NCBI RefSeq assembly: GCF_020080835.1
Contig: NC_058167.1
Span: 14,035,403-14,099,402 of the forward strand
DNA length: 64,000 nucleotides
Direction of reading: 5' to 3'
Origin: Cotesia glomerata
Lineage: Eukaryota > Arthropoda > Insecta > Hymenoptera > Braconidae
Shown here: positions 24,101-36,925 of the stretch, one piece after another
How the letters are laid out: every line of letters starts with the position of its first letter
Position numbering within the stretch: position 1 is the first letter of the stretch
Notes under the pieces: generated by a model
Databases searched by the model: none
What the model was told of the DNA's origin: nothing
What the model saw: only the letters and a program-made list of their open reading frames with translations
Program-made: the position numbers and the translations under genes

Positions 24101-27100
24101 CATAAACCTGCCATGTTTTATCGCAACGTGAAGATTTTTCTTTGCTCATTGTTGACGAAGAACTTTTAATATTTTTTTATTTACATAACTTTATTAAACC
24201 ACGTTTTCTAGTTATTTTCTTTCTGGAATCGCAGAGATGGCAAGTTTGAGTAAGAAAAAGCTCAGTGATATCAAACGTCTTTTAATCAGTCGACGGTTCC
24301 ATTTAGAAGATTATTTAAAAAGCTTTCCACATTCTATCACTTCTTTGTCAGACGACTTTAAACTCTCGTGTCTTATTTTCAAACGTCTATTCAAGATGGG
24401 ACTGGTGATAGACACGAGTTTTACGGTATTGACAAATGAGTGCTTCAGGCTCTCAACTTTTTTTGTTTTTTATTGTTGAAAGTTTTATATAGTGTCACGG
24501 GAATAGATTTCATTTCTGTAGTGGGTGTGAAAAGGGATATTTTTTTAATTTTGCTGTTACATATTTTTAGCTAAAAAATTTTTGCTTGGATTTTGAGTTA
24601 AATAAATTTTTTAATTCAGTCTTCGACTTTTAAATATTATTTTTTGACTTTTCAACTACTCTTTTCGTCTTGAAAATAAAAGAAAAGTTTTTTTTTGTTG
24701 TAATTTTACAATCACAAGTGTATCAAATTATACAGTGGTCAATTCCGATATCAAAACGCTAAAAAATCGGTCTCAGTGCTCGAAACTGATCGAATAAAAT
24801 AATCTCGTGAATTCTTATAATATACCGCCAGCAAATTTAACATAATATTGATAATACACAAGCATACACACAGAATAAATATTAAGAGCTAAAAAAATAT
24901 TGACATAGATATTCACCGTAAATAAAACACATATACTTTGAATTTTTATTAAATACACTTTATCTCAGCCATCTTCAATCGCTATTTCCCTTAGCAGAGT
25001 ATCGCGAATTTATTCAAAAAAATCTCCATAGAAAGAAGCCAACTAAGCCCTCGTTGGTTTTGCGCTATTCAATACGTCTAGTGAAGGTATACATACTATC
25101 TTTCGACGGTTTCAAAAGAAGTAAGACGTTAAAAATGTATTTAAAGGAAACCACCCGGAGAAAAAATATAAAAAACAAATAAAATGATGAATAATAAAAA
25201 AATAAATTATTTGAAAAGAAGCAATGCGAAGGGGTCGAGGGCACTCTATTGCAAAAATCGATAGTTACTTGCGAATGCAGGCCATCTGTGACGCAGTTCA
25301 CGATACACATGTCCATTGTACTACAAGATCGTTTTAAAGAAATTAAAGGGTCGAAGGAAGTAATTACTTTCACAGCTATTTCTCGTCATCCGATACTGAG
25401 AGTCGGGTAATTATAAGTATTTGCTTTTAAGTCAATTGATCGTTATATTATTAATTACATACTGAGAAATTGAACTTAACGTTCCGCTAATGAAAATCGA
25501 ATTGAAAAATTAAGTATTGATGGTGGTTATTCATATATGATATAAGGTCTGTATCATGGCAAGGGCTTTAAAAAATATAATATAGACATCAGATGGATAG
25601 TCAACCTCGCACTTGTTCGCTTTCATCCGATACTTCCACTCAGTCGAGCGCGATCATGATCGATTGCACAATACAAAAGACCGTGTGTATACAACTCACG
25701 TCTCGTCTCTGCTGGCAACGTGCTGCTAAAGGGTTAATTATAAAAGTGTCGTCGAATGAAAAGAATTTTTTTATCTTTTATTTATTTATTTTTTTTAAAT
25801 CTGTATTCAGGTAGGAATTCTCGTTTTATGTCTGGGAATTTATTATGGATTTTGCCTATTGTTTGGTTTGATGTTTTATCATTTTTTTTTCAATCCATGG
25901 ATTTACATTGAAGTTTTTTTAGTGTAGAATGATTAATGGTTTTGTTCTTCATAGCTTTTTCAATTTTTTTTTGTGATGGGATGCAGGATTTTTGAATTAT
26001 TTTTGGTTATTTATATTTTCAAAAATTTTTAATTATCATTTATTATATTTAATTATAAATTAACGACGATGATGCGATTAATAAAAAAATTTTGTGTCAT
26101 TTTTACACAAAAAAAAAAATGTTAGTCCATAAAATTTTAATCAATAAAAATATTTGATCAATAGAAGTATAAAGTCAGATAATGTTTTTTTTTAAGCTGT
26201 CAGCAAGATAAAATTACAATTATCTCGGCATTATTAAATTACTATCACAATAATTATAATTGTAGTCTCTTTGTTTCGTAAGAAGATAATAGGATTTAAA
26301 TTTCATAATTTTATAAAAATAACATTATAAATGATAGCACACAATATCGATAAATGTTACCAGGATTATTTACAATAATTGTAATGACAACCGCGGGTAG
26401 ATAAAACAAATTATATTTAACTGTAGAAAGGATGGGAGCATTTAATATGATACAATAACGAAAGCATAAAGTGAGCAATGGTTACTTTTACCGTAAAATA
26501 AGCTACTTTTAGTTGTTAGTCTGGCATGGTGAGCAAAGAATGTGGACTGTTGCTTTTCTCATCCCTCTCTTTATTATTGTCATTATTATTATTACTTTTT
26601 TTTTAAAGAAAACAAAAAATAGAAACTTTTTCTGCGACCACAAAACTGCCTCGCGGCAATCCGAGAGACTCCAACAAAAGCCAGTAGAAATGAACAGAAA
26701 AAAATTCATTTTAGTGATATGAAAAGTAGAGCAGGAAAGTAATATCGAGTAGGAGAGGAATAATTATACTTATTTACTTTTTTTATGCATAATTTCATTT
26801 TTTATCAGAGTGTTTAAACTATACAATTTGAATCCATAAGAAATATTTCAACGAGTAAATAATAGGATTTTTAAATTAGCAACAAATAGACATGACGATT
26901 TTTTACTAATAAACAATAAAAAGTTTATTGTTTAAAAATGAATATTAATGTTTTAATAAATAGTACTAATTTTTGTTTCGTATCATTCATTTTTTCAAAG
27001 CGAATAGTTTTTCACTTCAACTTTTGTTAATTTTTGTTTTTTTTTTTTTATTTCATTAGAAAAAATACTTAAAATTTTTTCGAATGTTAAATCAAAAAAT

Positions 27101-28554
27101 TATTTGTCGTACTAATCAAGTCCATATATAATTTATATTCAAATTTAATGAAATACATCCCACTTTGAATGTAAATAAATAAGTTATTGATTACATTGCA
27201 TATTAATTAATTTGAACAAATTTGAAGGACAATATTAATTGATGTCGCTAAAATTACCCCGTTAAATTTACATATTTAATTCGAAATAAATCAGAATCAG
27301 GTTTGCAATATATAAATTAGTTATTGCTACAACCGAAATTGGTGAACGCAGATAATCTAATAAAATAGGATCCATTATTCATACTCTTCATTTTGTTTAC
27401 AAAGTATAAATTTATCGCCGATTCGTCCTTTGAATTAAATTTAATGTTTAAGTAATACTTGATAAATATTCTTACGTAAAATGTAAAATTATATAAGAAA
27501 AGTATCAATACACTCGATACGAGCAATATTAATATTAATATTAATTTAAGAGAAGGTACAAGTGGTGAATTATTAGATTCGAATGGATTTCAAAGACTCT
27601 GGGAAGAAAATGAGATCAATCAATTATCAGAGCGTTTCTCTTGACGCTTTTCAGATACTGTGTTACATTTCTCTTCCCTTTACTTCTCAGAAATCCATCT
27701 ATATTGTTCGTAAGTTAAATGCACTCGATGTACATATTGAACTTTGCACTTGAGAGGGTATTGATTTTATTTCATTAATTTATTTTGTTAAACTTTAATT
27801 AATTTAAGTTTTAACTTTATTGTCAATGATTCTCTCTGGCAATTCTGTTTCAACTAAACTTTTATCTATTTAATGAGATTTTTATTGAATATCAGAAGTC
27901 ATCAATTATTTTATTATAAATTGAATTACTTTTCTATTTTTTAATTGTATTTTATAATTGATGTTTTGACTTTTGAATTAAATCTATTTATTACTTAAAA
28001 GTCTAAATCCAGGAATTAAAAAATAATATTAATAGTTAGCAATCTGCAGTCATTATGAGGAAAATATGCATAAAAAAATAGCTTAGTAATTTTTCAATAT
28101 TTTTAATTACAAAATAAAGAATTTAAGTACTTTTAATATAAATTTTAAAAATAATATCACTATGACAGAATCAATTACCATTAATTTAATGGAAAATATG
28201 ATATAAATTATTATTAAATTGATTAAAACAATCATAATAATAATAATAATAAAGTACCTTCAATATAAATTTCCAAAGCTCTAATAATTCCAATCTAAGT
28301 CCATTAAGCTCGTCTTAAATTTCCGCTCGTTCAATATCTTATGAATAATATTCCTCTAAAAAATTGATCAACACCATAAATAACAAAAGAACACTTTCAC
28401 CTTTATTAATTTTTTTTCCTCCTACCCCAATTCTTTCAAATCTTGAATTTTCCCATTAAATTTGATCGGCTAATTAGCCGATGAAATCCCCAAATTTTTT
28501 TCTAGTGGCCCTCTTAAAAAAAAAAATAAAAAATGATATCAATAGAAAACTAAC

Positions 28555-28766
28555 CTTATAGTCCAGGGCAGGACTTTGCTGCCCTCAAAACTGATAGACC
28601 TCAGCTCGTACTTGGATCTCAGTCTCAGCGGGGAGCCCTGAGACGCGTTGTTTCCGTAAAGAAAGCTCCGTATACTTCTGGAGTTCGAACTTGTCGCGAG
28701 AGCGTACCGGCGCGAGGGTGCGTTCTCGCGCGCACATTGATTCGCTGTCCTCTTCAACGAACTCAT
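28555..28766 (-). CDS. GARNL3: Candidate alternative first coding exon B of GARNL3
   Basis: A start-codon exon reading MSSLKRTANQCARENAPSRR and so on for 70 codons plus two bases, ending KVLPWTI-AG at a good donor (AG|GTTAGT). An in-frame TAG at 28794-28796 lies upstream of the ATG, so this is a true 5' start. GC content is much higher than the surroundings. The phase (2) is identical to first exon A, so joining to the common exon at 6114 gives LPWTI-R-SSTDTTSRRG in frame. The N-terminus it would supply is basic and Ser/Arg-rich. No other downstream minus-strand exon in the window fits its phase. Assignment to GARNL3 is inference; splicing to an unseen exon remains possible. Confidence 0.6.
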
Positions 28767-30346
28767 CTTATCCCGATACAAGTATTTGAGCACCTAGCCA
28801 CTAAATTTACTAAACCTACTGTCACTATCCATGCCAACCTGAGCCCACAAAAACTCAAGATTTTTTAATAAAATTCAATCTTCTAGTCACACCTCAGCCA
28901 CAAAACAATAATTTTTCTTCTTATTTAAGTCGAAAAAATTGGCCTAGAGCCACCCGGTACCAGCAAATCCACTGCAGTCTGTCGTCTTGGCATTTTTCCG
29001 AATCTCTAGATCTTTTCCGAGCACCTGGAGTAACAGGTAGTTGACTCTTCAGCAATGCGATAAAACGTTTCTTCCATTCGCTAATTTCCTTCTCTCTGAT
29101 CCGATAACTTCCATTATCAGTTCAAGGTCAACACCCACTCAACCATATGCTATTTAATTAAATTAATTGGTTCATCTCCATTCTGATTATTCGATTATCC
29201 TATTTTAGTTTCTCCACACTGATACATTGATAGCAGCCTTCAAAAAGTTAAATCGTTATTCATTGGATTTTTTTTAAATAAAAAATTTTTTTTCTGATCA
29301 CTAATGGATAGATTTATTTGGAAACTACTAGTTTTATATAAACAATATTTTTTTTAAAAACATTTAATACAATCAAATCAATATTCACAATTTATTCAAC
29401 CCAAAATAAATATTCATAATATCTACAAACAAATATTAGCTTTTGTAAAGTTCTACATGCTGACAGATAAATATTTACTCAACGAATAGTTGAGATGAGT
29501 CGATTATTTTATTGAATTTTGATCGTTTTTAATAAAATCTTCTATCTTAATTCACTGAAAAATTTTTTACTCAAAAATTATCTCATAAGCTTTTCAAAAA
29601 TTCTGTTTAAAGGATAGAAGATATGAAAAAATTTATAAAGACCTTCTTTATACAAAACAAAATTTTCTATGAAAAAAGTCTCTTATGATTGTTATAAAAA
29701 GTCTTTCATCATTATTTTTACGAGAAATTAAAGTTTGAATTACTGAAAATAATCGTTTGTAAATTAAAAAATTTAATGACTTTAAAATTAAATTTATTGT
29801 TAAATAATAAAAGATGCAAAAAAATTAATAAGAACCTTTTTTATAAAAAATTTAATTTCCCAAAAAAAAAATCTCTAATTTATTTTTCCGGATTTTCTAT
29901 ACTTTGTCCAGAATGCAGACTCTAAATTTTTCATTTAAAATACAATAGACGCAAATTCATTTTTTCATCACAAAATTATTTACCCCACAGAAGACTAAAT
30001 TTTCTATTAAGTTAAATCAGTTTTATTAACTTGAAAAACTTTAAAACAATAAAAAAATAAATTATTCCACGTTTTCACATCACAAATCCTACCTCAACCG
30101 CATAACTATTTAGCATTTAATACACAAGTTAAAATATTGTTTTTAAAAGAAGTTGTGAGAGCGGGAGAAGAGTAGATGATGTGTCTATAAGAGCCGCTCA
30201 GGAACTGAATGCAGGTAGAGGGTTGAGATACCGGGGGTACACGTAGATACATAGACTGGCATAATCGGCGTGGCACCTTCCACAAACTACCCCACCAGGA
30301 GTAGCGTGCATTAACCAACACCGTTGGCGCTTGTACGCGCGCTTAC

Positions 30347-30640
30347 CTTGAAGCTCTGACTCCCCTTTTTATCTCCGCTCGCGACAACTGAACTTGTGTT
30401 CGGTACACATTATATAACATGTCAACTGTGTGTGTGCAGATATTATATATCAGAGGGTAAATTTACAAGCAAGAGAGAAGAGTGTGTAGATAGTAGTACC
30501 CTCTCCAGCAGCCAGCAGCCGGCTGCTGTAGAGACACGTGACTGCTCGATTTTACGGAGACACGGAGTTGCTTTCCGTACATTCGACATGGGGATGCTTT
30601 AAACGCATGCGTCCTTTCCTGATCAGAGGGTTATTATTTC
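30347..30640 (-). other. Candidate non-coding first exon/promoter island
   Basis: On the minus strand the island ends in a strong donor, TTCAAG|GTAAGC (exon end 30347), preceded by GC-richer sequence (AGCGGAGATAAAAAGGGGAG and upstream). No long open frame reaches the donor, so it would be a 5' UTR exon. The nearest downstream coding exon on that strand is 28555-28766. The upstream limit is a guess. Confidence 0.35.
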
Positions 30641-31121
30641 CAGTCAGTCCTTGCCTCCTTTTCTCCCGATACTTATCTCAGACATATTTCTCGTTTACAA
30701 ACGAGATAGAGTTGTTTTGCTCCAGTTGTTTTCCTCACTGTTTTCCCGAGACGCCGAGACGTCTAAGACCAAGTTTCATTTTTTTACAAAAGTTTTTTTC
30801 CTCTCGTTTTGCTGGATCTTGTTTCCGAAACTTTCGCTAATTTTATTAAAGAGCTGAGCAGGACTCTTCGGAAAAAACGGGTTTAATTTGGTTATTGTCT
30901 AAAGAATGTATACTTTATTATTTTATGAAAGAAAAACAAAGTCTGGGATAAGGATATAGTATGATAATTATTCACTCGAAAAAAGTATGTCAAGATTACT
31001 AAAATTTTTAAAACGTCAAAGTAGTCTAAATGATTGATTAAAAAAAATAAGTTTGAATTTTTTAAGTCCATGTAAAGTCAATCCTTAATATTGACTTTTT
31101 GATATCATTTTAAATATTATT

Positions 31122-31431
31122 CCCGCACGGAAAAAGTATATATTCTGGAATATATTCTGAAATATATTCCAGAATATATTCCGAACATAACCCGTTTTGC
31201 CCAAGGAATATATTCCGGAATATATGGGCATGCACTCACTTGTATTCCGTTTTACTCAAAATTTTTCTCTGGTCTATAGTCTGGTCTGTCGTCAGATCTA
31301 TGGTCTGATCCATCGTATATATACTGAATATACTTTTGAAATATATTCTTTGGGCAAAAAGGGCTATATCCGGAATATATTTAGAATATATTTCAGAATA
31401 TATTCCAGAATATATACTTTTTCCGTGGGGG
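31122..31431. mobile_element. 310-bp palindromic TIR (MITE-like) element
   Basis: The ends CCCGCACGGAAAAAGTATAT and, inverted, CCCCACGGAAAAAGTATATA mark inverted repeats of about 90 bp built from repeated GGAATATATTC-like units. The arms diverge toward a central part (about 31210-31340) without coding capacity. The whole element can fold into a long hairpin. The open frame across it is chance. Confidence 0.75.
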
Positions 31432-34400
31432 TTAACTTGTCTTAAAAAATGATGAATTATCTGAAAATTCTTTGACTAAAAATTGAAATAATTAATGAAA
31501 TAATTTCTCATAATTAAAAAAAAAGAATAATAAAATTCACTATTTTTTAATTAAAATTTTATGAACGTCGTTAGATCTCACCTTAAAATAAAATTTACAT
31601 GAACGCGATAGTTGAGCTTCTACTTACGCTCTCTTCTTATTCTGAAGCAGAATTTATTCCACAGACAATCGATCGTTGATTTTTTATCGAGTGATTTCTC
31701 GAGAATGTAAAAAATTTAAAACAGGCTCATTAGATGAATAGTTTAGCAGTTATGAAAATAAGAATAAAGTTTAGGGATTTTTTATTACGTAACGTGGCTC
31801 TTACCGAGAGTAAGCGTGGGAGTAGTAATTTATTCAGATGTATGAGGAATTTTATTTCACTTTATTTTATTACTTTGTCTTTTTATATTTTATTCATTTT
31901 TATCTGGCCTAACCAATACTATAGAGTTTGATTAATAAAAAAAAGATAGAATGAAAAAAAAAAAAAATGGCATAATAATAAAAAAAGGCGGTTGCCGGAA
32001 GGCAGCGAGATTGGGAAGACCTGGAATTTAGTTACCCATTTATCGCAAAGTCCCAACCCTGCGTGACTAAATTATTGGAATTTCAGGCAAGGGATCGATC
32101 GAAATTTATTTTGCGACAAATTATTCAAGGTTAGGCGTATATACATCGCTGTTTACTGGTACTTACACTCAATTTACATTTTATTTACTCGTTTTTTTTT
32201 CTTCTTTCTTTTCAGTAATTTATATTACGAAATAAAATTAGAGAGCTGACAAGGGTGATTTAATTAAGTTACATGAGATTTTATGTAGAAGCGTTAACAT
32301 TTATTCGGTAAGTAGAGTACAGTGAATATACAGGTCTCGTGTTGAGTCGCATTAATTTTTTTTATTTAGTTGATATAAAGTTACAATACAGGTTTTTTAA
32401 CAATACATACTTTTGACTTTGTGTCTTAACTTCACTAGTTATAATTTTAATCTTAACTTATGTACAGTTTAGCACCTTGACTACTTTACTTTTCAATTGT
32501 TTAGTAGAAAAAATTATTTTTACTTGATAAAAAAAATTTTTCTACTCAAAAAACAATTTATTCTCCAATAAATCGTAAAATTTTTTCATTTATTTTCAAA
32601 AATTTTATTAATGAAAAAAATTTCATTTTATTCTGTAAACATTTATATAAAAAATTACCATTTAATTTTCAAACAATTAGTGAAAAAAAGTGTTATTTAA
32701 CAATTGAATTAATTAAATTTTCTTATTTAACTATTAACCATTTTAAAAATGATTTCTCTAAATTTTCTCCGTTGTTTACATTATTTATTAGTAAAGAAAA
32801 TTTTTGATCATGGCAAGACTCGATTAAAATAAGTTATAATTTTTTATATAACGACAGTAAATCAATAACAGTAAGTACGTAACATTTAAGTACCCAGTGG
32901 CCATGATTCAGGTGAATTTTAGTGAATAAATGGGTTAAAAAGGTATGACATTTTTTTAATAAAAAAAATTTTTTTTTTTAATTTTTAACTATTTAAATAT
33001 TAATATTATTCCATTAGCTTTTTTTGATCTCTCATTAAAAGTAAATTAATTATTTATAATTATTGTTTGAAGGATTATTTTCTTCAGCGAATTTTTTGCT
33101 GTTTTATAAACTAAATTGAAGCGTACCCAGCACCGTATCGTTTTTAGTTTGACCTACATAACTATTATCACTAGTACGCGGGTAATTGTAATGACATCGA
33201 GTTACACGTTTTTTTTGTCCTGCATTAACATAAAAAATTTTTCCGTAAAAAATTATAAAAGAGCGTTTAAAGTTAGAATAAAAATAATGATGATCATAAT
33301 GACAATAATGATGATGATGTTAGGGCATTAATAATAGTATTTTTAAAAATGCTCCAAATGTTAATTATCTAAATGACGAAGTAGAAAATAATATAAACAG
33401 CCTCGATATATATTCTGTTTTTACCGAGGCTCAAGGCCAGACTCTACAGTCCCACTCGTAAAAAGATTAATTCCCAAAAAGGTTTGGTCTGGATTAGTAA
33501 AGCTTGGGGTTAAAAATTTAACGATTGTTAGATTTATACGAGTGGCAAATGGAAAACCTGGCGATCGTAGATACAAATAAGAATTAAAAAGTATAAAAAA
33601 TTGAATGGTACGTCTGGTACATTTGTCGAATTTTAAACAAATAAAAGCATGCAGTGCAGGATAAAAAATTTTAGGCAGTACGGTAAAGGATTATGTATAT
33701 AAATACATGTTCGTAAATGACTGCAGTATTGATTCGTGAAGAATCTAAGTCTTCGAAATCGGCAATGTAATGTTGGATTTTATTTTCGTTTTTCGTTTAT
33801 TTTTACTTTTAAGCTATCCAGCATTGGGTCGGAATTCTGGCCGTGGTTGTGTAGAAGACATTCGGTTCAAATAGAATCTTTTTGGTTTGCTGAATTTTTT
33901 ATGACGATCATTTGACTTTTTTTTTTTTTTTTAATTATTAAATTGATTTAAACTAAATATTTGCTAGTTTGTTCTGAAAATAATTCATATTTTTTAAAGT
34001 TTTTTTGATTTGCCAGCAAACCATGTAATAATTACAAATTGATAATAGAATTATTATTTTGATATGTCAGCCAATCTTTAATCTAATTATTAAAAAAATT
34101 TTGATTGAATTTAAAAAAAAAATTCGAAGACTAGATCAATTTTTGATTCAAAAATATTAATGATTGAGATTCCGAGTTATAAACTTTTAATTAGTTTTCC
34201 TCTCAAAGTATTAAAGAAAAAAAAAAGTTAACTTTCAGTATTTTGACAATAGCTTAAAAAATTCAACAAACCAAAAAAAAATCATCCAAACATCCCCTAG
34301 AATAAAAGAACCAAATCTATAAATCTACAATACAAAAAATCGGCAAGTTTAGTGCTCGTAATATTCACCAATAAAACCAATCCATCCGAAAAACCCCAAT

Positions 34401-34432
34401 ATCGACTCAATGTAAACTAATTAACCCTATAA

Positions 34433-34438
34433 TTTAAT
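34433..34438 (-). terminator. Possible poly(A) signal ATTAAA of ZP-N gene
   Basis: ATTAAA on the minus strand about 140 nt after the stop codon. No AATAAA is found nearer than about 33.8 kb, and the sequence is AT-rich enough to make such hexamers by chance. Confidence 0.25.
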
Positions 34439-34575
34439 AACTCGTCGGCTCATAATTAAATTACCCACAATTATCGGGAATAGTTGAGCAATCTGTAATA
34501 ACTCCATAAAATCAATGTTTTTGCAATGAAATTCCCTTCGTCCAATCCTCAACACTCCAAAATAAGACTATCTAT

Positions 34576-36925
34576 TTAAATTTGCATTTCCGGTTCCGAG
34601 TCATCGTGAAACCACCCGGGTCTTCCCGCTTCAGTTACTCTCACAGTCTCTCTTTCAGAGTACCTTGTGGACCTGGTAAAAGTACTGGTCAATCCCGGAT
34701 GATTTCCCGAATCAAAAGAAGTCATAACTTCCACCCTGTCTCCTCTTCTAATCGCCATGGGCGTGGTATCTGGCGAACTGGCAACTTCTTCAGTTTCTGG
34801 CGCCCAAGTCCTCAGGTTTCTCGCCGGGAGGCCCCAATGTTCCGCGAATTCCGACCTGGCCAAACTGGGCTGGCTCAGGGACCTGACAATAGAGTCAGCG
34901 TCATAAGAACTAACACTCACATCGTCCCTCTGCATCTTGAAGTTCCTGATGGTTTCAGACTCTGATCTCAGGTCAACTTCACTTCCCGTCCTGGTAATAC
35001 TCAACCTCCTATTGCGATCCTCCGACGGAGCACCTGGAACGTCATGAGTCCTGATAGAGGTTCCACCATCACTATCATACTCATACAAGGTCGGTAGAGA
35101 AGACCTCCTAGATCTGCTGTCCCATTCCGAGCCCTTGCTTCTCTTATACTTCTGCCCACTCTTGCTCGAAGCGATTGAGGAAGCTGGCGGAGGACTCAAG
35201 ATCCTGATAATAACGTCCCACTTTGCAGGAGGAAATAGAGTCTGGTACCTCGCGTCCTTCCTGATCAAGTCGTAATCTTCCTTAACGACCGCTTCTGATA
35301 ACAAAGTCCTTAAAGTACTTTCGGTAGTAATAACTTCCCTCCACTTCTCCCTTTCATCATCTGTCAGCTCTCCAGAGTACTGCGGCTCCAGCACCCTGGA
35401 CAAGGTCTCCCACTGGTCTCCGACACTCTCAGTATCCAAACCTTGAGGCGATCTGGACGGAATTTCCGCGCGACTGTAAGTAGGTTCAATAGTTGAATCC
35501 ACTTCATCCGAAGACCTCATCATATGAAGATGGTCATTGACAATCGTCAAATTAGACGCCGAACTGACGTCTGAAAAGTTCTCCCACTGAGGAGGCGCAG
35601 GAGGGACTTCGTCTGCAGGATAATTTCGAATTGTTACATCCCATTTAGGATCAGGCTTTCTGTAGTACTCAGTGACTTGTCTCTTGTGTCTTTCTACGTC
35701 TTCGATGGTTTTCTTTTCGGTGACTGTCCTCAAGAACACATCATCAACTTCATGTGTCGTGATTTCTGGGCGCCTTGGCGCAACTACTGGTTCCACTAGC
35801 GGTTCAACCTCTTCGCGAATGTGTTCGCGTTGTTGAATTGACGTGTGGGTGTGAGTCGGTACAATAGGAGGTGGAGGAGGAGGAGTGGGCGCCAGAATGC
35901 TGGCTACTCTGTATTTAGCATGAGAAGCATCAGTTACTTGAGTATCAACCATCGTCCTTGTTTCCGAGTACTCTTCCAGAGTAGTCAAAGATCTTGGCCG
36001 ATGGAGGGTTCCAGGTTGTCCTTGAGTGTTTACTTCGTGGCTCTCGCGCTCGGCTTGTTTCCGGAGGATCCGGGAGTAGACAGGAGGAGTTTGTTGGCGA
36101 GATATCATGCTGCTGGGAGGACTATGGAGCTCTGGAACGTAGGAGAAGGTGGTCAAGCGAGATTTGGGAGTCTCCATGGACCTCATAGTCTCCTCACGTT
36201 CCAAAATGGTCGTCAAGTTCCGCTCCAAGGCGATGCTGGCGTCAGATTCTGACGGGAGAGGACTTGGAGGAGGAGGGGCTCGTTTAACTCTCATCTGGAC
36301 GTCGAATTTCGGCTCGACAGGGTGTCTGGTGACCCGAGAATCCAGGTCAGTGATGGTCTCGGAGTAGAGAGAGCTAGTATGAATGTTCCTGTCCTGGTCG
36401 TGGATGTAGGCCTTGTTGTCGTAGGAGTCCAGAGAGGAGGGTGGCAAGGAGCGGACTTCGTCGATTTGGGACAACCCGGGTGTTAATGAGGTGGTTGACC
36501 GGGTCGAGTGGATTATCTCGTCAAACCCGTAGGCGTTAGCAGTCTCGATACCGACTTCCGAGTGGCTTTCGCTTGGGTAATCACTTGGAAGAGTGTCTGA
36601 GTGATCGATCACGAGATTCGCCTCGCTACCTGAAGACGAGGCGGCGGTGTGTAATAAAGTGTGGGCGCGAGGTATTTTTAACCCCTCGAACATCGACAGG
36701 TGGCCCAGTGATGAGCCAGAGAGCTTTGTGATTTCGGACCCTGTGGCGCTGCCGAATGGATGTCGGTGGACTACTCGGATGTTGCGTCGTTTTAGACAGA
36801 GGTAAGAGCAGCCTAGCCCTAAGAGCAGCAGAGAGAGAAACAGGAGCGCGCAGATTGTCAGGAGGATTTGGAAGCCTTTTAGAGGCGGCTCAGCTATTCC
36901 TCCTTCTGCGGGAATCGGTGGTAGC
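34576..36925 (-). CDS. ZP-N protein exon 3: stalk, transmembrane helix and entire tail
   Basis: Acceptor TTCTTTCCAG|G; open for 782 codons to TAA after EPEMQI. The uninterrupted 2.35-kb frame in an AT-rich genome, with markedly higher GC than the flanks, is strong coding evidence. Frames on the opposite strand over this region are shadows. Tail features include APTPPPPPP near 508, a charged segment (ELTDDEREKWREVITTESTL, about 680-699) and Ser/Arg clusters (SRSRRSSLPTLYEYDSDGG). Confidence 0.95.

Larger units (their letters stand above)
9331..28554. other. 19 kb non-coding stretch between the two GARNL3 start exons
   Basis: No exon with coding support was found on either strand. The sequence is very AT-rich with homopolymer runs, and is interrupted by GC-richer islands near 9.95-10.5, 12.1-12.35, 13.6-14.2, 15.7-16.15, 18.0-18.1, 18.58-18.7, 20.5-21.1, 23.75-23.95 and 25.2-25.75 kb. 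If the 28.7 kb start exon belongs to GARNL3, this is its first intron and also holds the promoter of first exon A. The islands are candidate enhancers, promoters or non-coding exons. Frames of 60-102 codons here look like chance. Confidence 0.6.
28767..34575. other. Non-coding stretch between GARNL3 start exon B and the ZP-N gene
   Basis: Contains the probable 5' UTR and promoter of exon B (GC-richer 28.77-29.1 kb), a second GC-richer island at 30.1-30.85 kb with a minus-strand donor, the palindromic element at 31122-31431, and AT-rich DNA. The end next to 34575 is the 3' UTR and flank of the ZP-N gene. No further coding exon is supported. Confidence 0.6.

Noticed and set aside
24237..24479. 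80-codon plus-strand frame starting MASLSKKKLSD
   Set aside because: No domain, no splice partners, and composition like the AT-rich background.
34582..36367. Plus-strand frames of 64-135 codons opposite ZP-N exon 3
   Set aside because: They are antisense shadows of the 782-codon minus-strand frame.
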